Shown here: positions 1 through 8,667 of the stretch, one piece after another
How the letters are laid out: each line of letters opens with the position of its first letter
Numbering within the stretch: the stretch's first letter is position 1
NCBI GenBank assembly: GCA_040387735.1
Contig: JAZKDE010000024.1
Coordinates: 1-64,000, forward strand
Source of the DNA: Arcicella sp040387735
GTDB taxonomy: Bacteria; Bacteroidota; Bacteroidia; Cytophagales; Spirosomataceae
Reading direction: 5' to 3'
Length of the DNA: 64,000 bases
Notes under the pieces: generated by a model
What the model was told of the DNA's origin: nothing
Seen by the model: the letters and a program-made list of their open reading frames with translations, nothing else
The model's database searches: none
Program-made: the position numbers and the translations under genes

Positions 1-815
1 CCGCCTGTTACAGACCCAATGGTATCGGCATCATCGCCTAAATTTACGGCTTTTAGTACGGCATCTTTAAAATTATCCGTTGTCAGAAATGCCCATAAAC
101 TGGCTTCGAGGGTGTGGAGAATATAGCCCGATGAATAAATATCATCTTGTGGAATACAGGAAATATCATCGAACAAGATACGGTTGTATAATTCTATTTC
201 AGAAGTTTTAATATTAATTAAATGTAAATAATCTCGTACTAAATTTTGGGTTTCGTAGTAAGCGTCACACTTATCTTTTTCTTTCAATAAATTAATGACA
301 AATTCTACGGCAAAAAAGCAACCAATAATTGAACGAATATGGGCATGAGTAATGGAAGAAACTTCTTTGACAACCCTAAAACGTTCGTCGATGGGTTTAT
401 TTTGAAGATAAATGGCTAAGGGCAAAATTCGCATCAAAGAGCCATTTCCGTTAGAATAATCATCGCATTCGCCTGATGATGAGGCAGGTACACCTTTGGC
501 AAGTTTATCCATGGCATTGCGAGTGGCAACGCCCATATCAAAAATCTCACCGTGCGGAGTCCATTGATTATATTGATACCAATGACAAAAACGATTGGCT
601 AATTTCTGAACATCATAACCTTCAATCAATTGTTCAACCAAAAGCATTGACATCGCCGTATCGTCCGACCACGTACCTGCGGGTTGATGATGCGTACCAT
701 ACGCACGCATACCGATAACAGGATTCACCTGCAAGTGTTTACGACTCATAAACTCAACTGGAACGCCCAATGCGTCGCCGATTGCTATGCCAAAAAGGAG
801 TCCTTTGGTGTGCAT
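1..815 (-). CDS. ADP-ribosylglycohydrolase family protein (C-terminus cut by window edge)
   Basis: The minus-strand frame runs open from an ATG at 813-815 to the window edge, giving about 271 residues without the C-terminus. Visible DraG/ADP-ribosylhydrolase motifs are an N-terminal GIAIGDALG, then WSDDTAMS, GNGSLMR, ITHAH, and a late LGDDADTIGSVTGG. The acidic residues in the second and last motifs are the binuclear metal ligands in this family. Members remove ADP-ribose from proteins or small molecules; the target here cannot be told. The start lies 38 bases after the argB stop on the same strand, so it may be the last gene of an argF'-argB transcript. Only the family is claimed. Confidence 0.85.
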   Translation of the reverse strand, partial: MHTKGLLFGIAIGDALGVPVEFMSRKHLQVNPVIGMRAYGTHHQPAGTWSDDTAMSMLLVEQLIEGYDVQKLANRFCHWYQYNQWTPHGEIFDMGVATRNAMDKLAKGVPASSSGECDDYSNGNGSLMRILPLAIYLQNKPIDERFRVVKEVSSITHAHIRSIIGCFFAVEFVINLLKEKDKCDAYYETQNLVRDYLHLINIKTSEIELYNRILFDDISCIPQDDIYSSGYILHTLEASLWAFLTTDNFKDAVLKAVNLGDDADTIGSVTG

Positions 816-853
816 TTTGGGGAATAAAATGATTAATAATGAGTTTTATAATC

Positions 854-1633
854 CTAAACAATTTTCGTCCCAGCCGTCCCTTCATTCACCGCTAATCTCA
901 CTTCCGCCGCATGGCAAATGGTTACTTGGGCAACGCCTTCACCAATCGCTTTGAAGGCATTATCCAATTTTGGAATCATGCCTGTATGAATGGCTCCGTC
1001 AGCTTTTAATTGCTCGTAATATGGTTTTTGTAATTCTGGGATTACTGAATTATCATCATCAACGTCGGTTAAAACGCCTTTTTTCTCGAAACAATAAACC
1101 AAATTTACCTCATAATCTTTTGCCATCGCAACGGCTATGGCTTGGGCTTGGGTATCGGCATTGGTGTTGAGCATATTGCCTTCTTTGTCGTAAGTCAAAG
1201 GAGCAAAAATTGGTACAAGGTTTTGCTTTAAAAGGCTATCAATGAATACGTTATCTACCTTTTCAATATCGCCCACAAAACCGTAGTCAATTTCTTTTAC
1301 AGGACGTTTTTTAGATAGAATAACGCCTGCGTCTGCACCCGTGAGTCCAATAGTATTTACGCCTCTACTTTGTAATTGTGCTACTAAAGTTTTATTGACC
1401 AAACCACCATAAACCATCGTTACAACGTCCAACATGGCTTTGTCGGTGATTCTTCGACCTTCTACCATGACGGTTTCAACGTCTAATTTTACAGCAACTT
1501 GCGTGGCAATTTTTCCTCCACCGTGAACTAAAACCTTTGGTGAGGGTATTTGTGCGAAATCATTGAGGAAATTTTCCCTTAAAGTAGGATTATCAACAAC
1601 GTTGCCGCCAATTTTTATAATGGTTAATTTCAT
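854..1633 (-). CDS. argB: N-acetylglutamate kinase
   Basis: A 259-residue amino-acid kinase acting in the second step of arginine synthesis, phosphorylating the gamma-carboxylate of an N-acylglutamate. It opens MKLTIIKIGGNVVDN (the KIGGN phosphate-binding motif), continues with VLVHGGGK, and later has LTGADAGVI and NTNADTQAQAIAVAMA. Length is normal for ArgB. The frame can be extended upstream to a GTG at 1657, but the ATG at 1633 puts the kinase motif at the usual distance and keeps the upstream palindrome outside the gene. It lies downstream of argF' on the same strand. In Bacteroides this enzyme works on the succinylated intermediate; here that depends on the carbamoyltransferase (see findings). 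Confidence 0.93.
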   Translation of the reverse strand: MKLTIIKIGGNVVDNPTLRENFLNDFAQIPSPKVLVHGGGKIATQVAVKLDVETVMVEGRRITDKAMLDVVTMVYGGLVNKTLVAQLQSRGVNTIGLTGADAGVILSKKRPVKEIDYGFVGDIEKVDNVFIDSLLKQNLVPIFAPLTYDKEGNMLNTNADTQAQAIAVAMAKDYEVNLVYCFEKKGVLTDVDDDNSVIPELQKPYYEQLKADGAIHTGMIPKLDNAFKAIGEGVAQVTICHAAEVRLAVNEGTAGTKIV

Positions 1634-1640
1634 AAGTAAA

Positions 1641-1696
1641 TTAAACCGCAAGGACACTAAGACGCAAAAAATACTGTCTTTCCGTCTTTGCGGTAA
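1641..1696. repeat. imperfect inverted repeat between argF' and argB
   Basis: The arm at 1645-1663 (ACCGCAAGGACACTAAGAC) pairs with 1676-1694, whose complement reads ACCGCAAAGACGGAAAGAC, a 15 of 19 match around a 12-base loop. It fills nearly the whole spacer between the two arg genes. It looks like a genome-dispersed palindrome rather than a terminator because neither arm is followed by a T-tract at the base of a GC-rich stem. Confidence 0.6.
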
Positions 1697-1706
1697 AATT
1701 ATTTTT

Positions 1707-2681
1707 TTAAAATAAATACGGACTTTCTTCTCTGATTATTTTTAATAGAATTTGCTTTAAAACCACTTGGGCAGCCCAAACTCGGTTACCTGCTTGTTGA
1801 ACTACCACCGAATTCGGTGAATCCAAAACGGCATCATCTACTACTAAATTTCTACGAACTGGCAAACAGTGCATAAATTTAGCATTATCGGTCAACGCCA
1901 TTTTTTCAGTCGTGATTCTCCACGATGGGTCTTGGCTCAAAATTTTCCCGTAGTCGGTATATGACGACCAGTTTTTGGCGTAAATAAAATCTGCTCCCTT
2001 GAAAGCCTCATCTTGATTGTGCGTTACTTTCGCTTTTCCTACAAATTCGGGAGCGAGTTCATAACCTTCGGGATGGGTAATGACAAAATCCACATCAGCG
2101 GCGTTCATCCACTCTGCAAATGAATTCGGAACTGCTTGTGGAAGTGCTTTTACGTGCGGAGCCCATGAAAGAACAACTTTCGGACGGGGTTTTGTTTTGA
2201 GTTCTTCAATCGTGATTAAATCTGTCAATGACTGCAAAGGATGGCGAGTAGAAGACTCCAAACTCACAATGGGGCGACCAGTATATTTTACGAATTGGTT
2301 TAATACGTGTTCTGAATAATCTTCTTCCCGATTTTCTAAAGTAGGAAAACTACGAATGCCCACAATATCACAGTATTGCCCAACAACAGGAGCTGCCTCT
2401 TTTATGTGTTCAGCTTTGTTGCCATTCATGATTGCTCCGTCTTCAAATTCAAGTCCCCAACCATCTTGCCCGACATTCATGACCATCAGTTCCAAACCTA
2501 AATTTTGAGCGGCTCTTTGGGTACTCAAGCGGGTACGAAGACTCGAATTAAAGAATAAAAGCCCCATAGTACGGTTTTTACCGATATGTTTATCAGCGTA
2601 GGGAGTTTTTTTATATAACAAGGCTTCTTTTACCAAAGCCTGAACATCAATAGCATCTTTGACAGATAAAAAGTGTTGCAT
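1707..2681 (-). CDS. argF': N-acetyl/N-succinyl-ornithine carbamoyltransferase (ArgF')
   Basis: A 324-residue transcarbamylase that carbamoylates an N-acylated ornithine in the Bacteroidota variant of arginine synthesis. The carbamoyl-phosphate motif appears as SSLRTRLSTQ at about 46-55, followed by TRHPLQSLTDL, WAPHVKALPQAVPNSFAEW, VITHPEGYEL and the C-terminal MHCLPVRRN. These long motifs separate it from ordinary ornithine carbamoyltransferase and resemble Bacteroides N-succinylornithine transcarbamylase. Residue 90, in NGNKAEH, is Ala; from memory this position is Pro in the succinyl enzyme and Glu in the Xanthomonas acetyl enzyme. Substrate is therefore unsettled. ATG start at 2679-2681, argB downstream. 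Confidence 0.9.
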   Translation of the reverse strand: MQHFLSVKDAIDVQALVKEALLYKKTPYADKHIGKNRTMGLLFFNSSLRTRLSTQRAAQNLGLELMVMNVGQDGWGLEFEDGAIMNGNKAEHIKEAAPVVGQYCDIVGIRSFPTLENREEDYSEHVLNQFVKYTGRPIVSLESSTRHPLQSLTDLITIEELKTKPRPKVVLSWAPHVKALPQAVPNSFAEWMNAADVDFVITHPEGYELAPEFVGKAKVTHNQDEAFKGADFIYAKNWSSYTDYGKILSQDPSWRITTEKMALTDNAKFMHCLPVRRNLVVDDAVLDSPNSVVVQQAGNRVWAAQVVLKQILLKIIREESPYLF

Positions 2682-2950
2682 AGTAAGTCGTTAAGTCTTT
2701 ATGAAGTAATCAGTCTGTAAGTTTTTAAGTCGTAAGATTGGGCGTTTTGAAATTATCTTTTCTCCCTTGCGACTTTAAAGATTCATAGCTTAAAGACTTT
2801 TGTTTTACAAAGTTAATCCAAATGTTAAAATATTACAGGATTTTGTTAAAACTGTTAACAGATGTTAAAATCGTTTATGAATCTATAATATACCTTAGGA
2901 AATTTCGTCGTAGGGGTAATTAATAAAATTTCACTAAACTCTTACAAATC

Positions 2951-3643
2951 ATGCAAAATTTACTCAAACAACCTGTTACACGCTTGGCGTATTTAATTAT
3001 GTTTTTTTTATGTGCAAATTATGGTTCAATCTTGGCTCAGGACGAGCAGAAAGCTTTTAAAGAAGGGGATAAAATTATCAGTTTTGGTGTAACTAATGGC
3101 GTTAATGAAGTAATAAGCTCTGGGATTCCTAATGGTTTTTATAGATCTGCTTTTACGCCTTCGGTGACTTTTGATTATGGATTAAAAGGTACCAGGGGAC
3201 TGTTAAGTATTGGTGGCTTTGCGAGTTTTTCAACCGACAAAATAAAGTTTGGTCAAAGTTCTGGGGGTTACAGTATTAGTCCTGATGGATACTACACCAC
3301 TTCTAAAATTGATGATATTAAGTCGGCAACTTTTACGACAGGCATAAGATTAGGAATCCATTATGCTACCCGAAAATGGGATTTTTACGGCGGGTTATTG
3401 TTAGGTACAAGAATTACATCCACAGAAGGAGGAACTTTTACGACTAACTATTACCAAGGAACAGCCGAAAATCCTTTTAATAAATTTGTAAAAACGGGAA
3501 GTACAGAGATACTTCAAAAGAATACAACCAATTTCTTTCTCAGTCCTTATGTTGGTGCAAAATATTACGTAACCAAGAAAGTATCTTTAAATATTGAAGC
3601 TGGGCAATACACTGGAAACGTTGGTTTGGGCTTTAAATTCTAA
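2951..3643 (+). CDS. predicted outer-membrane beta-barrel protein
   Basis: A 230-residue secreted protein. A hydrophobic signal peptide ends at about residue 29 (GSILAQ, then DEQKAF). The mature part alternates short beta-strand-like segments rich in Gly, Thr and aromatics (SIGGFASFS, TGIRLGIHYA, GGLLLGT, PYVGAKYYV) and ends in an aromatic residue (LGFKF), as outer-membrane barrels do. No enzymatic motif is visible, and the specific role is unknown. It stands alone on the plus strand between the arg genes and the P450 cluster and is closed by a strong hairpin shared with the convergent reductase gene. Confidence 0.7.
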   Translation: MQNLLKQPVTRLAYLIMFFLCANYGSILAQDEQKAFKEGDKIISFGVTNGVNEVISSGIPNGFYRSAFTPSVTFDYGLKGTRGLLSIGGFASFSTDKIKFGQSSGGYSISPDGYYTTSKIDDIKSATFTTGIRLGIHYATRKWDFYGGLLLGTRITSTEGGTFTTNYYQGTAENPFNKFVKTGSTEILQKNTTNFFLSPYVGAKYYVTKKVSLNIEAGQYTGNVGLGFKF

Positions 3644-3657
3644 TATTTTTATGTTTT

Positions 3658-3696
3658 AACGTCCCGAAGGTAGAAAACCTTTGGGACGTTGTTTTT
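3658..3696. terminator. bidirectional terminator hairpin
   Basis: Stem 3658-3671 (AACGTCCCGAAGGT) pairs with 3677-3690 with one mismatch and a 5-base loop, followed by GTTTTT. It sits 14 bases after the stop of the plus-strand barrel gene and just past the stop of the convergent reductase gene, so it can serve both. Confidence 0.75.
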
Positions 3697-3703
3697 AACA
3701 TAG

Positions 3704-4897
3704 CTATCCAAGTTTTAGGGTTAAATCAGCTACCTGTTCAAAAGTAGGACTAATGCCATTTTGAATCAATTTCCGAGCGGCTAAGTGGTCAGCGGGACGG
3801 TTTAAAGAATCTACGGCTATTAATTGGTGATTTTTGTAGTAAAAAACCGAAAATTTATGGATGTCAATATCTCCACGAATAACTGTTTGGTCGTAGTCGG
3901 TATTAATTCCTGCCATTTGTAGCTTTAGCTGATATTGATTCGTCCAAAACCACGGTACCATATAATAAGTCTGCGGTTTTCCCAAAATATGATTGACCGC
4001 TACTTTGGCTTGGTCAACGGCATTTTGTACGGATTCTAACCTCAGGTTTTTATTTGCAAAAGCATTAAAATGATTTGCACAGTCGCCAATGGCGTAAATA
4101 TTAGGGTAATTAGTTTGTTGATATTCATTGACAAGCACACCATTTTCACAAGTAATTCCTGCTTCCGATGCTAAAGAAATTTCAGGAATTACACCAATAC
4201 CCGCCAAAATTAAATCAGCCTTAATACTTTCGCCTTTTTTAAGAATTACCTCTTTGTCTGAAATATGCTCAATTGCGGTTTGTAGCAAAATCCGAACACC
4301 ATTTTTTTGGTGAGTTTCGCAAAAAACGTTTGAGACTATTGCTGGTAAAACTCTTTCCATCAATCGACTTTGAGCTTCAATTACGGTTACATTTTTTCCT
4401 TTTTCGGTGGCTAAAGCCGCCAATTCCAACCCAATAAATCCACCACCAATCACCACAATATTTTGAGACTCACTTAATTTTTGCTCAATATTTTTGGCAT
4501 CAACTAAACTTCTCAGATAATAAATATTTTCCACAATTTTCCCATCAATTGCCAATTTACGATTGCTCGTTCCCGTGGCGATTATCAGAAAATTATAAGG
4601 AATAAATGTTCCGTTTTCTAATTCAATTTGGTAATTATTGGGTTCTATTTTACGAACTCTTGTCCCCAAACGTAAGCTAATATTATTGTTTTGATAGAAA
4701 TTTACCGAACGAAAAAGAATGGCATCTTCGGTTTGTTTCCCTTGCAAAAATCCTTTCGACAATGGTGGTTTTTGATACGGCATTTCTTTTTCATCGGAAA
4801 TCAACACGATTTCTCCCTCAAAACCCTCTTCACAAAGCGAAGACGCCGCTTGAATTCCGCCGTGTCCTGCACCGATTATGACAACTTTTTGTTTCAT
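3704..4897 (-). CDS. FAD/NAD(P)H ferredoxin reductase (P450 redox partner)
   Basis: A 397-residue pyridine-nucleotide-disulfide-fold flavoprotein of the putidaredoxin/rubredoxin-reductase type. The FAD-binding GAGHGG is at 9-14 with PYQKPPLSKGFL at 40-51, the NAD(P)H-binding GGGFIGLE begins at 151, and the second FAD motif YAIGDCANH is near 270. No redox-active CxxC is present, as expected for single-electron ferredoxin reductases. Its ATG overlaps the 3' end of the ferredoxin gene by 4 bases, so the two are translationally coupled. Expected role: pass electrons from NAD(P)H to that ferredoxin and on to the P450 of the same cluster (inference from context). Confidence 0.88.
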   Translation of the reverse strand: MKQKVVIIGAGHGGIQAASSLCEEGFEGEIVLISDEKEMPYQKPPLSKGFLQGKQTEDAILFRSVNFYQNNNISLRLGTRVRKIEPNNYQIELENGTFIPYNFLIIATGTSNRKLAIDGKIVENIYYLRSLVDAKNIEQKLSESQNIVVIGGGFIGLELAALATEKGKNVTVIEAQSRLMERVLPAIVSNVFCETHQKNGVRILLQTAIEHISDKEVILKKGESIKADLILAGIGVIPEISLASEAGITCENGVLVNEYQQTNYPNIYAIGDCANHFNAFANKNLRLESVQNAVDQAKVAVNHILGKPQTYYMVPWFWTNQYQLKLQMAGINTDYDQTVIRGDIDIHKFSVFYYKNHQLIAVDSLNRPADHLAARKLIQNGISPTFEQVADLTLKLG

Positions 4898-5214
4898 TGT
4901 TTTTCTGGAATTCTTACGATTATTCCGTCTAATTGCTTAGAAACTCTTACCTGACAGCCCAAACGACTATTGTCTCGCCTTTCCGCAGTAGCACCATCAA
5001 GCATTTCATCCTCTTCTTCTTCCATTTCGGGTAATAAATCCAGAAACTGCTCGTCGATATACACGTGGCAAGTCGCACACATACACGAGCCACCGCATTC
5101 GGCAACAATTCCTTTGATGTCATTCTGAACCGCACCTTCCATCAAGGTTGCTCCCAAAGGCAATTCTACTTGATGCTCAGTTCCGTTATTTTCGATATAG
5201 GTTATTTGGGGCAT
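4894..5214 (-). CDS. 2Fe-2S ferredoxin, adrenodoxin/putidaredoxin type
   Basis: A 106-residue ferredoxin. The cluster ligands fit the vertebrate-type pattern C40-x5-C46-x2-C49 (motif CGGSCMCATC) with the last ligand C87 in RLGCQV. An acidic stretch (EMEEEEDEMLDG, about 63-74) matches the redox-partner docking helix of this class. It is overlapped by the reductase gene downstream and follows the dehydrogenase gene by 21 bases. It most likely shuttles electrons from the reductase to the P450 at 11940-13184. Confidence 0.93.
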   Translation of the reverse strand: MPQITYIENNGTEHQVELPLGATLMEGAVQNDIKGIVAECGGSCMCATCHVYIDEQFLDLLPEMEEEEDEMLDGATAERRDNSRLGCQVRVSKQLDGIIVRIPEKQ

Positions 5215-5235
5215 AATATTTTTCGTTTATAAATT

Positions 5236-5979
5236 CTAAATAAATTGTTTTCCACCATCAACTACGATGGTTTGTCCAGTGACAAAATCGGAAGCCGACG
5301 AAGCCAAATAAAGAGCCGTTCCAACAATATCATCCGCCGAAGAAGGTCTTTTTATTGCTCCTCGGTCAACCCCATATTTATTGGCATTTTCGATTAATGA
5401 CAAACTTGCATCCGTGAGTGTAAAACCCGGGGCAATTACATTGACATTGATATTAAAATCTCCTAATTCTTTTGCCATTGAACGACTAAAACCTATTACT
5501 CCACCTTTTGAAGCCACATAATGCGACCACATCGGCGAGCCACTCATGACGGTTGCCGAAGAAATATTGATAATTTTTCCGTAGTTTTTGCCCTTCATAA
5601 ATGGAAAAACTGCTTTGGAAACTAACCAAACTCCTTTCAAATTTACGTTCATGACCAAATCCCATTCTTCCTCGGATAATTCGTAAAAAGGTTTGCGTTT
5701 GATGGTGGCGTAAATGGCCGCATTATTTATCAAGATGTCAATTTTGCCGTATTTTTCAACGATTAATTGAGCCATATTTTCGGTAGATTTTTCATTGGCC
5801 ACATCAACTTCAATTGCCATGGCATCTGGAATGAGTTGGGCTGTTTCGATAGCTCCTGAGATATTTTTATCACAAACAGCAACGCTCGCTCCTTCGGCAG
5901 CAAATGCCAATGCAAATGCTTTTCCTAAACCTCCCGCCGCTCCCGTGATGGCAACTACTTTTCCTTTTAAATCAAACAT
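5236..5979 (-). CDS. short-chain dehydrogenase/reductase
   Basis: A 247-residue classical SDR. It has the cofactor motif TGAAGGLG (12-19), Asp37 in AVCDKN at the end of the second strand (favouring NAD over NADP), the NNAA motif at 86-89, catalytic Ser near 140-141 and YVASK with Tyr154 and Lys158. The C-terminus GQTIVVDGGKQF is typical. It is 63 bases from the HD gene upstream and 21 from the ferredoxin downstream. A likely job is oxidising the alcohol made by the P450, or a later intermediate, to a ketone or aldehyde. The substrate cannot be inferred. Confidence 0.88.
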   Translation of the reverse strand: MFDLKGKVVAITGAAGGLGKAFALAFAAEGASVAVCDKNISGAIETAQLIPDAMAIEVDVANEKSTENMAQLIVEKYGKIDILINNAAIYATIKRKPFYELSEEEWDLVMNVNLKGVWLVSKAVFPFMKGKNYGKIINISSATVMSGSPMWSHYVASKGGVIGFSRSMAKELGDFNINVNVIAPGFTLTDASLSLIENANKYGVDRGAIKRPSSADDIVGTALYLASSASDFVTGQTIVVDGGKQFI

Positions 5980-6042
5980 TGATAAGATAGTTTTGAGAAA
6001 TGTACACGAATAATAGAATTTAGTAGATAAAAAACTGCCTCA

Positions 6043-6648
6043 TTATTGATGTTCAGTCGTCAGATAATTATTAAGATTCAAATTTAATTTTGCTAATTCC
6101 AGCATCATTTTAGAAAGCTTTTTACCTTGTTCCGTTAAAAACCCAGGCAACACAAAATCTTCTAAAATCGTTAATACTTCTGCCTGTTCAATCTCGAACC
6201 ACTCGCCGATAATTCGGTTGCCGTGGGGTGTATATCGCCACAATTTATCGGCATCTTTCAAAATGGCATCGTTCAGCGAGCGGGCATTTTTGGTGGTATC
6301 ATGTCCATCAATAATTTCGCAAATGGCTTCAATTTTAGTCTCTGAAAATTGAAGTTTGGCTAATTCACTGCGGGTAATAATGACACTTTCTAACTCATGC
6401 TGACGAGTTAATTCGGGATATTTATTGTTTGGGCCAAAAGCCTGAAGTATTTTATCTTGTGGAATTCTCTTCCAACCCGTATCGTGAAAAATAATGGCTG
6501 GTAGCACAATCTCTGGTTCAGATTCGGGATAGAATGTCGTTAATTCTTTTGTCCAATAATAAGAAAATAGCGTATGTTCATCATTATTTCTAACATCCAA
6601 ATATGGTCTTGCGTGTTCCCAAAGGGCTATGTCTTCTGGTCTAAACAT
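6043..6648 (-). CDS. HD-domain protein, copy 2 (putative metal-dependent hydrolase)
   Basis: A 201-residue protein with an HD fold. The signature IIFHDTGW places His55-Asp56, with a preceding His25 and a later KDADKLWR providing the last Asp; IIDGHDT lies between. Such proteins bind divalent metals and usually hydrolyse phosphoesters, though some act on other small molecules. It is clearly a paralogue of the gene at 8080-8667 (shared HD(T/I)GW, IIDGHDT, DADKLWR). Its ATG overlaps the aldehyde dehydrogenase stop by one base (TGATG), so the two are coupled. Function in the pathway is unknown. Confidence 0.78.
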   Translation of the reverse strand: MFRPEDIALWEHARPYLDVRNNDEHTLFSYYWTKELTTFYPESEPEIVLPAIIFHDTGWKRIPQDKILQAFGPNNKYPELTRQHELESVIITRSELAKLQFSETKIEAICEIIDGHDTTKNARSLNDAILKDADKLWRYTPHGNRIIGEWFEIEQAEVLTILEDFVLPGFLTEQGKKLSKMMLELAKLNLNLNNYLTTEHQ

Positions 6649-8075
6649 CAGTAATTCAAATATATAGTTTTTAACTCGGTATAAGCTTCAATGCCATATC
6701 GGCCTTTTTCTCGACCAATACCACTTTGTTTTACGCCCCCAAAAGGAACATCATGGTACGACCGATGAATATTATTTATCCAAACCGAACCTGCTTCTAA
6801 CTCTTCCGCCATTCTAAGTCCTGTGCCTAATTGCTCCGAAAAAACGTAGGCTGCCAAACCATATTCCGAATTATTGGCTAAAAGAATTGCTTCTTCGTTC
6901 GTTTTAAAAGGCATCACGCCCACGACTGGACCAAAGGTCTCTTCAGTCATAATTTTCATGGAATGATTGGTATTTGAAATAATGGTTGGCGGAAAAAACC
7001 AGCCATTTTTGTAATCATCGCCCATTAATCTTTGTCCACCCGTGTTGATAACCGCTCCTTTTTCAATAGCATCTTGAGTTTGTAATTCGCTATTTTGATA
7101 AATTTTCTGATTAATCATCGGACCCATATCGCTTCCTGAAAATGGATTCCCGATTTTTAATTTGGCGGTTAAATGAGTTATTTTTTCTAAAAAAGCCTCA
7201 TAAATAGCTTCATGGACGTAAATTCTATTTACTCGATAGCAAAATTGTCCACTATTAGCAAAGGCGTGACGCACGATGGCAGTTGAAGCCACTTCTAAAT
7301 CAGCGTCTTCACAAACAATGGCGGGCGACTGACCACCGAGTTCCAATGTGATTCTTTTATTATGAGTGGCGGCCAATGCTCCGATTCTTTTTCCCGTGCT
7401 TGTTCCGCCTGTAAAAGCAATTTTATTGGTAATGGGATGCTCAATTAAAGCATTGCCAATTTCGTGACCGAAACCCGTAATCACATTAAAAACGCCCACT
7501 GGAAAACCCGCTTCGGTGAATAATTCTGCTAATTTCAACGTGGAAATTGGCGTATCTTCGGAAGGTTTTGATACCACAGTGCAACCCGCAATTAATGCTG
7601 CTCCCAATTTCATGCAAAGTAATGTAATTGGGTAATTGAAGGGCGTAATGGCAACGACAACGCCAATGGGTTCACGGATAATGAGGGCTTTTTCGCCTTC
7701 GAGATTATGCAAAGGGATTTCACCTTTTAGTCGTAAGCCTTCTTCGGCATAAAAATCAAGTAAATCGGCACTTCGACTAATTTCTGTTTGACATCCTGCA
7801 ATAGGTCTGCCGAGTTCAGTCGCTAAAATGGTACTTAATTCTTCTATTTTCGACCGCATTAAATGGGCGGCTGAATGTTGTAATTTAGCTCGTTGAGTAA
7901 CTGGTGCTTTCTTCCAAGTTTTGAAGGCTTGTTTGGCTGCAACTAATACTTCATTTACATCATGAATATCGCTTTGTGCAAAATGTTCAATGATTTCACC
8001 CGTGCATGGATTGTGTATTGCTGCGTATTTTTGCGAATGAGGTTTCGACCAATTACCATTTATAAAATTTTCCAT
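6648..8075 (-). CDS. NAD(P)-dependent aldehyde dehydrogenase
   Basis: A 475-residue aldehyde dehydrogenase of normal length. The oxyanion Asn147 lies in PFNYP, the glycine motif FTGGTSTGK is at 221-229, the general base Glu245 in LELGGQSP, and the nucleophile Cys279 in NSGQFC. It sits between two HD-domain genes, 4 bases after the upstream one and overlapping the downstream one by a base. The natural role is oxidation of an aldehyde intermediate to the acid. It resembles succinate-semialdehyde or benzaldehyde dehydrogenases in overall look, but substrate assignment is not supported. Confidence 0.9.
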   Translation of the reverse strand: MENFINGNWSKPHSQKYAAIHNPCTGEIIEHFAQSDIHDVNEVLVAAKQAFKTWKKAPVTQRAKLQHSAAHLMRSKIEELSTILATELGRPIAGCQTEISRSADLLDFYAEEGLRLKGEIPLHNLEGEKALIIREPIGVVVAITPFNYPITLLCMKLGAALIAGCTVVSKPSEDTPISTLKLAELFTEAGFPVGVFNVITGFGHEIGNALIEHPITNKIAFTGGTSTGKRIGALAATHNKRITLELGGQSPAIVCEDADLEVASTAIVRHAFANSGQFCYRVNRIYVHEAIYEAFLEKITHLTAKLKIGNPFSGSDMGPMINQKIYQNSELQTQDAIEKGAVINTGGQRLMGDDYKNGWFFPPTIISNTNHSMKIMTEETFGPVVGVMPFKTNEEAILLANNSEYGLAAYVFSEQLGTGLRMAEELEAGSVWINNIHRSYHDVPFGGVKQSGIGREKGRYGIEAYTELKTIYLNY

Positions 8076-8079
8076 GACC

Positions 8080-8667
8080 TCAAATTATATCACACAATAA
8101 AACCTTTCTTGTTTCTTCTAAATCTGCTTTTGCCATCGCTACGGATTCGGCTAAATGTAATTGAGGAATAATATCAGTCCCCAAACGGTTACAATATTGC
8201 GTCGGATTCTGTTTGAACCAATCGCAAGCAACACTTACGCCTGTAACGGTAAATCGCCAAAGTTTATCGGCATCACGCACAATTTCATCTTCGAGCGAAC
8301 GAGCAAAATTTCGAGTATCGTGTCCGTCAATGATTGTTCCTACTTTTTGGATAAATTCTTCGTGGCAACCTAAAGCGGCTAAAACCTCAGCTGAAAGTCG
8401 AACACCTTCCGATTCATGCAAATAGCGAACATCACTTTGCATGAAGTTTTTCGACTGAAAACCTTTTTTGAAAATATCATCTTCATCAATCGAATACCAA
8501 CCGATGTCGTGTAAAATAATACCCGCTGCCACCAATTCTTTATCAGCATCGGGATATTTTTCGGCAAGTCGCATGGCATAACTAAAGGAAATAGGAATAT
8601 GCACATCGTTTTTTCTTACACGCATATATTTTTCAGCACCTTTGAAAATTTGGCTGGGAGTTATCAT
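8080..8667 (-). CDS. HD-domain protein, copy 1 (putative metal-dependent hydrolase)
   Basis: A 195-residue HD-domain protein and paralogue of the gene at 6043-6648. The metal signature IILHDIGW gives His53-Asp54, with His23 upstream, IIDGHDT in the middle and VRDADKLWRF near the C-terminal side. It ends 4 bases before the aldehyde dehydrogenase start. Upstream lies a 310-base structured spacer, so it may begin a second transcript or a processed segment. A phosphohydrolase role opposite the split phosphotransferase is an attractive guess only. Confidence 0.78.
   Translation of the reverse strand: MITPSQIFKGAEKYMRVRKNDVHIPISFSYAMRLAEKYPDADKELVAAGIILHDIGWYSIDEDDIFKKGFQSKNFMQSDVRYLHESEGVRLSAEVLAALGCHEEFIQKVGTIIDGHDTRNFARSLEDEIVRDADKLWRFTVTGVSVACDWFKQNPTQYCNRLGTDIIPQLHLAESVAMAKADLEETRKVLLCDII

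Noticed and set aside
1644..1696. CRISPR-like or tandem repeat between the arg genes
   Set aside because: Only two arms in inverted orientation; no array of regularly spaced direct repeats anywhere in the window.
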